DNA of 64,000 bases. It comes from Labilithrix sp. (lineage in GTDB: Bacteria; Myxococcota_A; Polyangia; Polyangiales; Polyangiaceae). Position 1 is the stretch's first letter; each line of letters opens with the position of its first letter. The notes beneath the pieces are model-generated. The model made no database searches. It had not been told where the DNA came from and was given only the letters and a program-made list of their open reading frames with translations. The stretch covers positions 48,577 through 112,576 of the forward strand of contig JAHBWA010000010.1 of NCBI GenBank assembly GCA_019637195.1. Reading direction: 5' to 3'. Shown here piece by piece: positions 18,562 through 27,588 of this stretch. The position numbers and the translations under genes are program-made.

Positions 18562-19359
18562 GTGGCGATCGAGATCAAGAGCGCGAAAGAAATCGAAGCA
18601 ATGCGCGTCGCCGGCCGGATGGCCGCCGAGACGCTCGTCCTCGTCGGCGAGAAGCTCCGCGTCGGGATGACCACCGAGGAGATCAACACGCTCGTCCACG
18701 AAGACACGATCGCGCGCGGGGCGAGGCCCGCTCCGCTGAACTACCGCGGCTTCCCGAAGAGCGTCTGCACGTCGATCAACGACGTCGTCTGCCACGGCAT
18801 CCCCGACGGGACGGCGCTCAAGAACGGCGACATCATCAACGTGGACATCACGACGTTCCACGACGGCTTCCACGGCGACACCTCGGCCACCTTCTACATC
18901 GGGACGCCGAGCGCCGAGGCGCGCCTCGTCGTCGAGGTGGCTCGCCGCGCGCTCGATCTCGGCATCGCGGAGGTGCACGAGGGCGCGCGCCTCGGCGACA
19001 TCGGCGCGGCCATCCAGGAGTACGTCGAGGCACAAGGCTGCAGCGTCGTCCGCGACTTCGTCGGGCACGGCATCGGCCGTCGCTTCCACGAAGACCCCCA
19101 GGTGAAGCACTACGGCAAGCGCGGCTCGGGCGAGCGCCTCAAGGCGGGCATGATCTTCACGATCGAGCCGATGGTGAACATCGGCCGATTCGAGGTCGTG
19201 ATCGATCCGATCGACAAGTGGACCGTGACGACCGCCGACGGCGCGCTCTCCGCGCAGTTCGAGCACACGTGCCTCGTGACGAAGACGGGGGTCGAGATCC
19301 TCACGAAGCGCCCTAAGCCGCTCCGTCTGAGCGAGAACGTCGCCACGATCCTCGGCTGA
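18562..19359 (+). CDS. map: Methionine aminopeptidase, type I
   Basis: A 265-residue protein beginning with GTG. It removes the initiator Met from nascent proteins. All five metal ligands of the pita-bread fold are present in order: the Asp pair in NVDITTFHDGFHGDTS, His in FVGHGIGRRFHEDP, Glu in IFTIEPM and Glu in QFEHTCLV; the substrate His is in CHGIPDG. The length is that of the short type I enzymes, with no N-terminal zinc finger. A tandem repeat begins at its stop codon. Confidence 0.97.
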   Translation: MAIEIKSAKEIEAMRVAGRMAAETLVLVGEKLRVGMTTEEINTLVHEDTIARGARPAPLNYRGFPKSVCTSINDVVCHGIPDGTALKNGDIINVDITTFHDGFHGDTSATFYIGTPSAEARLVVEVARRALDLGIAEVHEGARLGDIGAAIQEYVEAQGCSVVRDFVGHGIGRRFHEDPQVKHYGKRGSGERLKAGMIFTIEPMVNIGRFEVVIDPIDKWTVTTADGALSAQFEHTCLVTKTGVEILTKRPKPLRLSENVATILG

Positions 19360-19490
19360 GCGCGGGCGCTCCGCGTCTGAGCGCCGGGCGGCTCCACACC
19401 TGAGCGCGGGCGCTCCGCGTCTGAGCGCCGGACGACGCGCGCCTGAGCGTTGAGCGCGCCCGAGCGCCGGGTGACGCGCGCTGAGCGCGG
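19357..19490 (+). repeat. Tandem repeat downstream of map
   Basis: Imperfect 21-23 base units, each with TGAGCG, recur at 19357, 19378, 19401, 19422 and 19444, then decay. The first copy contains the map stop codon. A larger duplication of the GAGCGCGGGCGCTCCGCG segment is embedded in it. The rest of the gap up to 19640 shows only an AT-richer stretch at 19535-19575 that could hold the promoter of the next gene. Confidence 0.75.
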
Positions 19491-19640
19491 GAGAGGCGCT
19501 GCGCGCTGGAAAGATCCAGCGACGTGGCGACATCGTACCGTCTTTGTCATCTTATTACGGACTCTTCACCTCCAATCCATGAGTGGGCTTCGAGGGCGCC
19601 GCCTTGCGGGACACCTACCGGGTGCTACTTGTCCCACCCC

Positions 19641-21668
19641 ATGCTCCGCCCCTCCCTCCTCCTCGCCGGTCTCGCGGCCCTCGGCGCGGCCGCCCTCGGC
19701 GCGTGCTCGGCGGAGGCGCCCGACGACGACATCGCAGCGAGCGAGCAGAGCGTCGCGACGAACGTCCACGTCCTCACGTCGCGCAACGACCTCGCCCGCA
19801 CGGGCGCGAACACCCGCGAGAAGGTCCTCCGGACGACGAACGTGGCGTCGCGGGCGTTCGGGAAGCTCTTCTCGCGGCCCGTCGACGGTCAGGTCTACGC
19901 GCAGCCGCTCTACGTCGGCGGCGTCGACGGGAGGAACGTCGTCTACGTCGCGACGGAGCACAACTCCGTCTACGCCTTCGACGCCGACGACACGCGACCG
20001 AACGCGCGTCCGATCTGGAGCCGGAACTTCGGCCCGCCGGTCCCGTCCGCCGACACGCAGTGCGGTCTGCTCGGCCCCGAGGTCGGCATCACGTCGACGC
20101 CGGTGATCGATCTGCAATCGAAGACGATCTGGTTTACGTCGCGGAACAAGGAGAGCGGGAAGTTCTTCCACAAGCTCCACGCGCTCGACATCGCCACCGG
20201 CCAGCCGCGCGCGAACAGCCCGGTCGTCATCACCGCCCAGGCGCCCGGCAACGGCGACGCTTCGCGAAACGGCGTCATCGCGCTCGATCCGCTCCGCACG
20301 ATGCAGCGCCCCGGCCTCCTCAAGGTCGGAAACCGCATCTTCCTCGGCTTCGCGTCGCTCTGCGACATCGGCCCGTACCACGGCTGGGTCCTCGGCTACG
20401 ACGCGACTACGCTCGCGCAGACCCACGTGCACATCACGACGCCGAACGGCGGCGAGGGCGGCATCTGGAACGGCGGCGTCGGCCTCGCCGCCGACGCGAA
20501 CGGCGACATCTACTACACGTCCGCGGACGTCTACGACACGAGCGGGCAAGCGCAGTTCAACGGCGCGGGCAACCTGGGCAACAGCATCGTCCGCCTCAAG
20601 GACGACGGGAGCACGTTCTCCGTCGTCACGAAGTTCACGCCGTTCGACACGCGCATCTACAGCCCGCAGGACCGGAGCCTCGGCAACGGCGGCGGGATCC
20701 TCATCCCCGGGACGAACCTCTTCGTCGCCGGCGACAAGCGCGGCGTGACCTTCCTCGTCGATCGCGACGACATGGGCGGGCAAGCCGACCAAGACGCCCA
20801 GATCGTCCAGAAGTGGCAGAGCACGGCGCGCGGGATGTGGGGCGGCGGCGTGTACTACCGGAAAGGCGCGGGCGGCCTCTACTACCTCTGGGGTATCGGC
20901 GATCGCCTCCGTGCGTACAAGTTCAACGGGCAGAAGTTCGAGCTCCCGGCGCTCGTCAACACGGACACGCTCACCGGCTACCCGGGCGGCGCGCTCTCGC
21001 TCTCTTCGGACGGCCAGGCGGCCGGCACGGCGATCCTGTGGGCCGTGCGCGGCAAGCGCACGAGCCCCGGCCTCGCGGCGAGCACCGGCGCGGGTACGCT
21101 CCTCGCGTTCGACGCGAACGACATCACCCGCCAGCTCTACTCGAGCGACGCATCGCCGGCCGACGTCCTCGGCGACGCGACGAAGTTCGCGCCGCCGACG
21201 ATCGCCGGCGGGAAGGTCTTCGTCGGCACCTCGTCGAACCAGCTCGTCGTCTACGGCCTCAAGAGCGCGGCGGCGCTCGACGGCGGCGCCCCCGTCGCCG
21301 ACGGCGATCCCGACGGCGGCGCGGGCGAGCCGAGCGCGGACGCGTCCGGGCCGGCGCCGACATGGACCGAGCTCTACACGCAGTACTTCGGCCCGGGCAC
21401 GCCCGGCCACTGCAGCGGGACCGGCGGATGCCACACGAACCTCCGCGGCGGATTCAGGTGCGGGACCAACAAGGACGACTGCTTCGCGGGGCTCGTCGCC
21501 GCGGGCCTCGTCGACCCGCTGAGCCCGACGGCCTCCTCGATCGCAGAGGTGGGAGCGTCGCCGCTCGTGTGGCTCGGGGGCAGCATGCCGATCGACGACC
21601 CGACCCCGAACCCCGCCGCCGCCGCGGCGGTCAAAGCGTGGGTCGCCGCCGGAGCGCAGAACAATTGA
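19641..21668 (+). CDS. PQQ-type beta-propeller lipoprotein with a C-terminal cytochrome-like tail
   Basis: About 675 residues. The ATG at 19641 gives a lipoprotein signal (AALGAAALGACS). The body is a seven- or eight-bladed propeller of the pyrrolo-quinoline-quinone dehydrogenase-like fold, with blades such as VVYVATEHNSVYAFDAD, SQPLYV-like GQVYAQPLYVGG, GGGILIPGTNLFVAGDK and VFVGTSSNQLVVYGL. After an Asp/Gly-rich linker the last about 70 residues contain HCSGTGGCHTNLRGG: a CH pair is present, but the first Cys is five residues away instead of two, and Cys pairs follow. It resembles a cytochrome c-like tail that may not bind haem in the usual way. Whether it binds PQQ is not shown. Confidence 0.82.
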   Translation: MLRPSLLLAGLAALGAAALGACSAEAPDDDIAASEQSVATNVHVLTSRNDLARTGANTREKVLRTTNVASRAFGKLFSRPVDGQVYAQPLYVGGVDGRNVVYVATEHNSVYAFDADDTRPNARPIWSRNFGPPVPSADTQCGLLGPEVGITSTPVIDLQSKTIWFTSRNKESGKFFHKLHALDIATGQPRANSPVVITAQAPGNGDASRNGVIALDPLRTMQRPGLLKVGNRIFLGFASLCDIGPYHGWVLGYDATTLAQTHVHITTPNGGEGGIWNGGVGLAADANGDIYYTSADVYDTSGQAQFNGAGNLGNSIVRLKDDGSTFSVVTKFTPFDTRIYSPQDRSLGNGGGILIPGTNLFVAGDKRGVTFLVDRDDMGGQADQDAQIVQKWQSTARGMWGGGVYYRKGAGGLYYLWGIGDRLRAYKFNGQKFELPALVNTDTLTGYPGGALSLSSDGQAAGTAILWAVRGKRTSPGLAASTGAGTLLAFDANDITRQLYSSDASPADVLGDATKFAPPTIAGGKVFVGTSSNQLVVYGLKSAAALDGGAPVADGDPDGGAGEPSADASGPAPTWTELYTQYFGPGTPGHCSGTGGCHTNLRGGFRCGTNKDDCFAGLVAAGLVDPLSPTASSIAEVGASPLVWLGGSMPIDDPTPNPAAAAAVKAWVAAGAQNN

Positions 21669-21822
21669 GCAATCGGTCTGCAGGCGCGCTCGGCGGCGCG
21701 GCGTAGGGGCCCGAGCCCTCGCCCCCCTCCGCGCTCCGCGCCGCGGGCCTCGCCGGCTTCGTCCTCGAACGAACGCGTTGCCCGTTGCCTCGACGCCCTT
21801 TCGCGTCAATGATCCGGACGCG

Positions 21823-22377
21823 ATGTCGACGCACGCGCGCAAACGATCCTCCGAAGCCGCGCCGCCTCCGACGATCCCGGCGCCGCCGAGCAGCGCGCCG
21901 GACGACGGCGCGGACGATGGGCCGACGACACGCCGCGTAGGGCTGCGCGACGGCGACGCACGGCCGACGACCGTGCCGGACTACGACGTGACAGCGCTCT
22001 CCTCGTCCTCGCCGTGGGACGCAGGCTCCCCTCGCGCCGCGCGCGGCGAGCTCCCGATCGATCTCGCGGTGCCGGTCCGCCGGCGCGCGTCGGTCGACGG
22101 CGCGCCCCTTCGCGCGGCTTTCCTCCTCTCCCACGTCGACGACCGCATGTCGATCACCGAGATCGCGGCGACCGCGCGGCTCCCCGTGGCCGAGGCCGTC
22201 GAGAGCTTCGTGCTCCTCGCCGATCTCGGCGTCGTCGAGCTCCGCGGCGCGCCGCGCCGGGGGTCCGTCGTGCTCGCGAGGGAGAGCGCGCGTCCGGCGA
22301 GCCTCCTCGCGCCGCCGAGCGAGCCCGCGAGGCCCCGCCCGCCGTCGCCGAAGTCGGGCCTCCGCCCGAAGACCTGA
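21823..22377 (+). CDS. Hypothetical protein with a small winged-helix-like domain
   Basis: About 184 residues from the ATG at 21823. The first 80 residues are disordered and Pro/Ser/Asp-rich. Residues about 95-140 read AAFLLSHVDDRMSITEIAATARLPVAEAVESFVLLADLGVVEL, here given in pieces as AAFLLSHVDDRMS, ITEIAATARLPVAEA and FVLLADLGVVEL, a pattern found in myxobacterial regulators where a short helical domain precedes a signalling module. The C-terminus is again low complexity. Function unknown; codon use and GC are like those of its neighbours. It converges on recN. Confidence 0.6.
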   Translation: MSTHARKRSSEAAPPPTIPAPPSSAPDDGADDGPTTRRVGLRDGDARPTTVPDYDVTALSSSSPWDAGSPRAARGELPIDLAVPVRRRASVDGAPLRAAFLLSHVDDRMSITEIAATARLPVAEAVESFVLLADLGVVELRGAPRRGSVVLARESARPASLLAPPSEPARPRPPSPKSGLRPKT

Positions 22378-22389
22378 GCGAGCCCGAAC

Positions 22390-22487
22390 GCGACGCGGCC
22401 CAAACGCGACGCGACCCATTCGCGACGCGGCCCGTTGGCGACGCAACCCGTTCGCGACGCGCACTGCTTCTGCGACGCGCACCGCTT
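22390..22487 (+). repeat. 16-base tandem array between convergent genes
   Basis: GCGACGCG (one copy GCGACGCA) recurs at 22390, 22406, 22422, 22438 and 22454, exactly every 16 bases, then at 22472. The array lies directly downstream of the stop of the hypothetical protein and runs to within 13 bases of the recN stop. Confidence 0.85.
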
Positions 22488-22499
22488 CTTCGGCGCGCG

Positions 22500-24221
22500 C
22501 TACTTCTTCGGCGCGCGCGGGCCGCCATCGACGCTCAACAGCTCGACCGCGGCCCGGCGCGCGGCGTCCCCGACGCGAACGCCGCCGATCATCCGCGCGA
22601 TCTCGTCGACGCGCTCCGCGTCACTGAGCTTCCGCACGCTGCTCGTCGTGCGCCCCTTCGCCTCGGCCTTGTCGACGACGTACTGCGCGTCGGCGAGCGC
22701 CGCGATCTGCGGCAGGTGCGTGATGCAGAGCACCTGACGATGCCGCGCGACGTCGGCGATCGCTCGGCCGATGACCTCGGCGATCGCGCCCGACACGCCG
22801 GCGTCGACCTCGTCGAAGACGTAGAGCCCCGCGGGTCCCTTCTCCGCGAGAACGCGCTTGAGCGCGAGCAGCGCGCGCGACAGCTCACCTCCGGAGGCGA
22901 TGCGACGAAGCGGACGCGGATCTTCGCCCTTGTTCGGCGCGATCAAGAACTCGACGCGGTCGATGCCGCTCACGGTGAGGCGCGCGCCGTCGACCGGCGG
23001 GAGCTCGCCGGCCTGCGGCGCCGGCACGGGCGAGACGTCCACGACGACGCGCGCGCGGCCCATCCCGAGGCCGCCGAGCTCCTTGCCGATCGCGTCGGCG
23101 AGCTTCGCGGCGGCGTCGCGGCGCTTGCGCGAGAGCGTGCGCGCCTCCGACGCGACCGCCGCCAGGCACGCCTCGCGCTTCGCCTCGAGCTCACCGCGGA
23201 GACGCTCGGCGCCGGCGAGCCCCTCGACCTGCCGCTTCAGCTCCTCGCGGTACGTGACGAGCTCCGTCGTCGTGGGGCCGTGCTTGCGGAGCAGCTTCTG
23301 CAGGCGGAACCAGCGGTCGTCGACCTCGGCGAGGCGCTCGGCGTTCGACTCGATCCCCGACGCGTAGCGGGAGAGAGCGCGCGCGGCGTCCGCGAGCTCG
23401 CTGCGCGCTCCGTCGACCGAGCGCGCGAGCGGCGCGAGGCTCGGGTCGATCGCCGCGGCGGCGTCGAGATCGGTGGAGACGCGCGCGAGCTGATCGCACA
23501 CGGCGTCCTCGCCCTCGTAGAGGCGATCGGCGGCGCCCTGCGTCGCGGTCGAGAGCTTCTCGGCGTGGCGGAGGCGCGCGCGCTCGTTCTCGAGCTCGGT
23601 CTCCTCGCCGATCGACGGATCGAGCTCCTCGATCTCGCGCAGCTGGAACGCGAGGAAGTCCTCCCGCTCCGCGCGGTCGCGCTCCGCCTCGCGCACGCGG
23701 TCGATCTCGCGCACCACCGCCGCGAGCTCGGCGACCTTCTCGCCGAGCGCGTCGCGCATCGTCTCGAGGCGCCCGTAGGCGTCGAGGTACTCGAGGTGCG
23801 TCGCCGGATCGGTCAGGCTCACGCTCTCGTGTTGCGAGGCGATGTCGCAGAGGTCCGGGCCGAGCTCCGCGAGCTGCGCCGCGGTCGAGACCTTCCCGTT
23901 GAGGAAGGCGCGGCTGCGGCCCTCGGCCTGGACGACGCGGCGGACGACGAGCTCACCGTCGCACGGGACGCCGGCCGCTTCGAGCTTCGCGGCGACGCGC
24001 GAGCCCGGCTCGATCTCGAAGAGCGCGGCCACCTCGGCGTCGCGCGCGCCGCCGCGGACGATCTCGGGGCGCGCGCGGCCGCCGAGCACGAGCGCGAGCG
24101 CGTCGACGACCATCGACTTGCCCGCGCCGGTCTCGCCGGTGAGCACGTTGAACCCAGGCCCGAGCTCGAGGACCTGGTGCTCGATGAGGACGACGTTGTC
24201 GATCGTCAGCGAGAGGAGCAT
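22500..24221 (-). CDS. recN: DNA repair protein RecN
   Basis: A 573-residue SMC-like ATPase, the usual RecN length, starting at the ATG at 24221. Walker A is GETGAGKS at residues 29-36; the segment FLNGKVSTAAQL and the QHES Q-loop-like motif are characteristic. Long coiled-coil arms fill the middle (about 170-380), followed by the ABC signature region (ASGGELSRALLALK), Walker B (LYVFDEVDAGVSG) and the switch TH in CITHLPQIAALAD. RecN gathers broken DNA ends in homologous repair. The upstream kinase gene ends 70 bases before it on the same strand. Confidence 0.97.
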   Translation of the reverse strand: MLLSLTIDNVVLIEHQVLELGPGFNVLTGETGAGKSMVVDALALVLGGRARPEIVRGGARDAEVAALFEIEPGSRVAAKLEAAGVPCDGELVVRRVVQAEGRSRAFLNGKVSTAAQLAELGPDLCDIASQHESVSLTDPATHLEYLDAYGRLETMRDALGEKVAELAAVVREIDRVREAERDRAEREDFLAFQLREIEELDPSIGEETELENERARLRHAEKLSTATQGAADRLYEGEDAVCDQLARVSTDLDAAAAIDPSLAPLARSVDGARSELADAARALSRYASGIESNAERLAEVDDRWFRLQKLLRKHGPTTTELVTYREELKRQVEGLAGAERLRGELEAKREACLAAVASEARTLSRKRRDAAAKLADAIGKELGGLGMGRARVVVDVSPVPAPQAGELPPVDGARLTVSGIDRVEFLIAPNKGEDPRPLRRIASGGELSRALLALKRVLAEKGPAGLYVFDEVDAGVSGAIAEVIGRAIADVARHRQVLCITHLPQIAALADAQYVVDKAEAKGRTTSSVRKLSDAERVDEIARMIGGVRVGDAARRAAVELLSVDGGPRAPKK

Positions 24222-24291
24222 GGGGTAGAGGCGAATACTCCAATCGAAGCGTGCGTTCCAGCGTCCTCGCTCGGGACGGTCCGGGCGCCTC

Positions 24292-27120
24292 TCAGGGCAA
24301 CAAAAGCGTGACCCGTCGCCCGGCGTAGGGCCCGTGCCGGGACCGGTCGACGGCGACGGAGAGGCCCGACTCGTGCACCGCGACGGCGACGGCGCGGTCG
24401 GCCATGACCGAAGGCGAGAGCGCGATCCTCGCGGCCTCGCAGTCGCGGAGGAGCGCCTCCCCGCGGTGGAGCGTCTCGCCGAAGAACTCGGGTTTGCCCG
24501 AGCGCGTGAGCGCGATGCAGCGGCCGTCGTGGACGGCGATCGCGACCGGGGGGCCGAAGCCTGCCTCGGCCACGCGCCTCTCGAGGGCGAGCGCCGCGCG
24601 GACGGCGCGCAGGGTCGTCGAGAAGCCGACGACGAAGATCGCGAGGGAGGACGGGACGACCTCACCTTCGTGGGCGCGCGCAGCGTCCTGCACCATCGCG
24701 TCGAGCCGGGCGAGCTCGGCGCACGCCGCGCCGTCGCCGACGGCGTCGAAGAGAGCCTCGCGCGAGACGAGCTCGACGAAGAGGAACGCCAGGTGACGCA
24801 CGCGCAGGTGCTCGCCGCGGGCGACGAGCTGCTCGGAGAAGAACGCGCGGAACGTCGGGTGCGTCAGCGCGGCCGCCGCCGAGACGGCGTCGTTGCGCGC
24901 GCCGGCGATCTCGACGCGGAAGGTCTCCTCCGCCGTCCCCGCGTTGCGGAGCACGAAGGTCACGGTGCCGGCCTTCAAGATCGCCGGTCGCCCCTCGACG
25001 CGGTCGCCGTCGGACGCGACGTCGCACCGCTCCTCGAAGCCGACCGCGCTCGCCACGACCTCCCACGGCGCCGTCGCGACCGCGCCGGCGACCCGATACG
25101 TCCCGCGCGGCAGGCGCATCGTCACCCGCCGCACCTCGCCCGGATCGAGCACCTGCTGCGCGACCACGTGCGGACGCTTCGCGGGCGAGCCCGCGCAGAA
25201 CGTCTGACGCTGGACCGATCGCACGCTCGGGTGCGGCGCGAACACCAGCTCGACGCTCTCCGCGAGGTCGCGCTCGAACGACGTCGCGCACGCCGCGCAG
25301 CTGCCGTGCTTGGTCACCTCACCGAGCTCCCGCCGCGACTCGTGTGCGATCATGCAACGTGGACAGACGACGTCCCAGACCGGCTCGAGGATCCCGGCGT
25401 GGGCGGCGTGGATGAAGGCGTCGAGGGTCTCGGCGCGCTCGCAGCTCCACGCGTCGGCCAGCTCGTAGGGCCTGAGCGTCGTCATCACGCCGTCGGGCGC
25501 CGAGAGCAGGTGCATCGCGAGCTTCTCGACCAGGGACGGCGCGAAGCCCTCGGCGTGCAGGCGCGCGCAGCCTGCCTCGACGAGCGCGCGCTGCTCGGGC
25601 GTCGGCACGAAGGGCGCCTCGAAGGGATCGACTCTCCCGCCCGCGCAGAGCACGTCGTCGAGGTGGCGGTAGAACCGATCGACCGCGGGCGCGAGCTTGC
25701 GATCGAGCTCGACGAACGCCGCCAGCTGTCCGATGACGCCGCGCGGGGACAGCCAGATGTCGTGCCGCAGCTCGGTGCCACCGCCCTCGAGCGGCGCGAG
25801 CGTCACCTTGTTCCAGAGCGCGGCGAGCGGGCCGCTCCCGTACCAGCGAAAGACCGAGTGCTCGCGCCCCCAAACCCACTCGAACGGGTACTCGCGCCAC
25901 GTGACGTTGAGGCCGAGGACGCGGAGCTCGCCGGTCCGCTTCACGCCGCCGTCGGGGCGCGGCTCGTCGGTGAACGTGACCGGCGCGAGGCCGACGGCCT
26001 CGTTGAAGCGATCGGTGTCCGCGACGTACGACCAGAGCGCGTCGGGCGCCGAGCGTAGCCGCCACGACCACGCGAGCCGCTTCTTGGCGTCGTCGCGACG
26101 CGGCTTCGCCGCCGCCGCCGGGAGCGAACCGGAGACCTTCGGCGCGTAGCTGAGCGCCGCGCTCGGCGCAGCGATCTCGATCGATCGGCCCTCGGAGATC
26201 GCCGAGAGCGTCTCGAACAGGGCCGCGGCGCTGGGGAAGCGGTCGGCGGACGCCTTCGTCAGGCAACGACCCACGACCGCGTCGAGATCGGCGTGGATGC
26301 CCTCACGCCTCGCCGACGGTGGCGGTGGATCGTCGGCGCCGATCGCGGCGAGCAGCTCTTCGACCGTGGCGCCGACGAACGGGCGCTCGCCCGTGAGCAT
26401 CTCGTAGAGCATGACGCCGATGGCCCAGATGTCCGTCTGCGGGCCGATCGGACGTCCGAGCACCTGCTCCGGCGCCATGTACGGCGGCGAGCCGGCGAGC
26501 ATGCCGGCGTACGGATCGTCGCCGCGACGCGCGTCGAACGCGATCCCGAAGTCGCAGACGCGCGCGCGGCCGGTGCCGTCGACGATGACGTTCCTCGGCT
26601 TGAGGTCGCGATGGATGACGCCGTGTGCGTGCGCGGCGGCCGCCGCACGCGCCATGTCCGCCGCGATGTCGACGGCCCTGCGCGGCGCGAGCGCGCCGTC
26701 GGCGATGAGCGCGCCGAGCTCGCTCCCGTGCACGAGCTCCATCGCGTAGTACGGACGCTCGTCGAGCGTGTAGCCGACGTCGAGCACCCGCACGATGCTC
26801 GGATCGCCGATTCGCGCAGCGACGAGCGCCTCCGTCCACAGCGCGTCGGCCGACTGCCCTCGCTCGAGCGCCGACGAGCGGTGCACCTTCAGCGCCACCG
26901 CGCGATCGAGCCGCCCCTCGATCGCCTCCCAGACGACCCCCATCCCCCCGCGCCCGAGGACACGAACGAGGTCGTACCCAGGGACGATCGGCTCGTCGGA
27001 TGCCGTCGCGGGTCGCGCACTGGTCGGCGCATGGCCGCGGACGACCGTCGGGGGCGCGACCTCGTCGCGCACCCCCTGTGCGCCGTTGCCTTTGGCGTCT
27101 CCGCGTGATGCTTCGCTCAC
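24292..27120 (-). CDS. Ser/Thr kinase fused to START-like, zinc-ribbon and cyclase-like domains
   Basis: A 942-residue protein starting with GTG. Residues about 48-310 are an intact Hanks kinase: GRGGMGVVW (56-64), Lys78, HRDLKPRNV (170-178), DFG (190-192), APE (216-218). Residues about 350-510 look like an SRPBCC/START-like fold (WSYVADTDRFNEAVGL, FRWYGSGPLAALWNKV). Residues about 515-700 resemble the DUF5939-type region found in some adenylate cyclases, with a Cys4 site (CPRC and CAAC). The last about 170 residues follow the class III cyclase outline (LAFLFVELVSREALF, GKPEFFGETLHRGEALL), but the two metal-binding Asp are replaced by Glu and Ser, so it is probably a regulatory, non-catalytic module. 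No membrane helix. Confidence 0.88.
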   Translation of the reverse strand: MSEASRGDAKGNGAQGVRDEVAPPTVVRGHAPTSARPATASDEPIVPGYDLVRVLGRGGMGVVWEAIEGRLDRAVALKVHRSSALERGQSADALWTEALVAARIGDPSIVRVLDVGYTLDERPYYAMELVHGSELGALIADGALAPRRAVDIAADMARAAAAAHAHGVIHRDLKPRNVIVDGTGRARVCDFGIAFDARRGDDPYAGMLAGSPPYMAPEQVLGRPIGPQTDIWAIGVMLYEMLTGERPFVGATVEELLAAIGADDPPPPSARREGIHADLDAVVGRCLTKASADRFPSAAALFETLSAISEGRSIEIAAPSAALSYAPKVSGSLPAAAAKPRRDDAKKRLAWSWRLRSAPDALWSYVADTDRFNEAVGLAPVTFTDEPRPDGGVKRTGELRVLGLNVTWREYPFEWVWGREHSVFRWYGSGPLAALWNKVTLAPLEGGGTELRHDIWLSPRGVIGQLAAFVELDRKLAPAVDRFYRHLDDVLCAGGRVDPFEAPFVPTPEQRALVEAGCARLHAEGFAPSLVEKLAMHLLSAPDGVMTTLRPYELADAWSCERAETLDAFIHAAHAGILEPVWDVVCPRCMIAHESRRELGEVTKHGSCAACATSFERDLAESVELVFAPHPSVRSVQRQTFCAGSPAKRPHVVAQQVLDPGEVRRVTMRLPRGTYRVAGAVATAPWEVVASAVGFEERCDVASDGDRVEGRPAILKAGTVTFVLRNAGTAEETFRVEIAGARNDAVSAAAALTHPTFRAFFSEQLVARGEHLRVRHLAFLFVELVSREALFDAVGDGAACAELARLDAMVQDAARAHEGEVVPSSLAIFVVGFSTTLRAVRAALALERRVAEAGFGPPVAIAVHDGRCIALTRSGKPEFFGETLHRGEALLRDCEAARIALSPSVMADRAVAVAVHESGLSVAVDRSRHGPYAGRRVTLLLP

Positions 27121-27588
27121 TCCCGAGTCGACTCTCTGGCAGGTCGCGTCCGCAGCTCCGGACGCGCGGGCACCTTAGACAGCGAGGAAGCGAAGCGCTA
27201 CCGGACCCACCCTCGGATTCTGGGCCGGCTCGGCGGCGTCCGACGACGCCGACCGATCCCCCGGCAACGCTCGGCGATCCGCGGCCGCCGGGACATCGCC
27301 GAGCGCGGCAAGACGCGCCACGCACGAGAACGCTGCGATCCGGGCTTTACCCACCTCTGCTTACACCATCCCAAGCCACTGTTATCATGCTTCTTTTCCG
27401 GGTTTTATTGACGATCGCGGCAGTGCGACACTAACTTTCGCGCCCGTCGTGCCCAGGGGGCCCCATCTACTCATGGGGAGGGGACCGGTCGGCCCCCACT
27501 CCACTCAAGGACGGGACCCTGTCGGCCCCTTCCGCTGGGGATCGGACCCGTCGGATGCCGGCGGCCTGGGGCGCGGCAGAAGGGCACC
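27121..27588. other. Long intergenic region with GC repeats and a hairpin
   Basis: A 468-base gap between two divergently transcribed genes. It holds a promoter candidate (27408-27437), a hairpin at 27461-27478 (CCCCAT stem, six-base loop), and three degenerate copies of a GGGACC-GTCGGCCCC-like block between about 27480 and 27560. The part at 27360-27440 is AT-rich for this genome. No RNA gene is recognised. Confidence 0.5.
27408..27437 (+). promoter_or_regulatory. Candidate sigma-70-type promoter for the Fic-like gene
   Basis: TTGACG at 27408-27413, an 18-base spacer and TAACTT at 27432-27437, in an AT-rich patch 151 bases before the next start codon. Boxes are a fair match only; there is no experimental support. 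Confidence 0.3.

Noticed and set aside
19566..21842. Minus-strand frame of over 750 codons opposite the PQQ-type gene
   Set aside because: Same shadow effect; the plus-strand gene has signal peptide and propeller motifs, the antisense none.
22390..22487. Regular 16-base array considered as CRISPR
   Set aside because: The unit and spacing are too short and there is no unique spacer of 30 or more bases; no cas genes.
24222..24665. N-terminal extension of RecN up to 24665
   Set aside because: It would overlap the kinase gene by over 370 bases and is Ser/Arg-rich without RecN similarity; the ATG at 24221 begins at the conserved RecN N-terminus.
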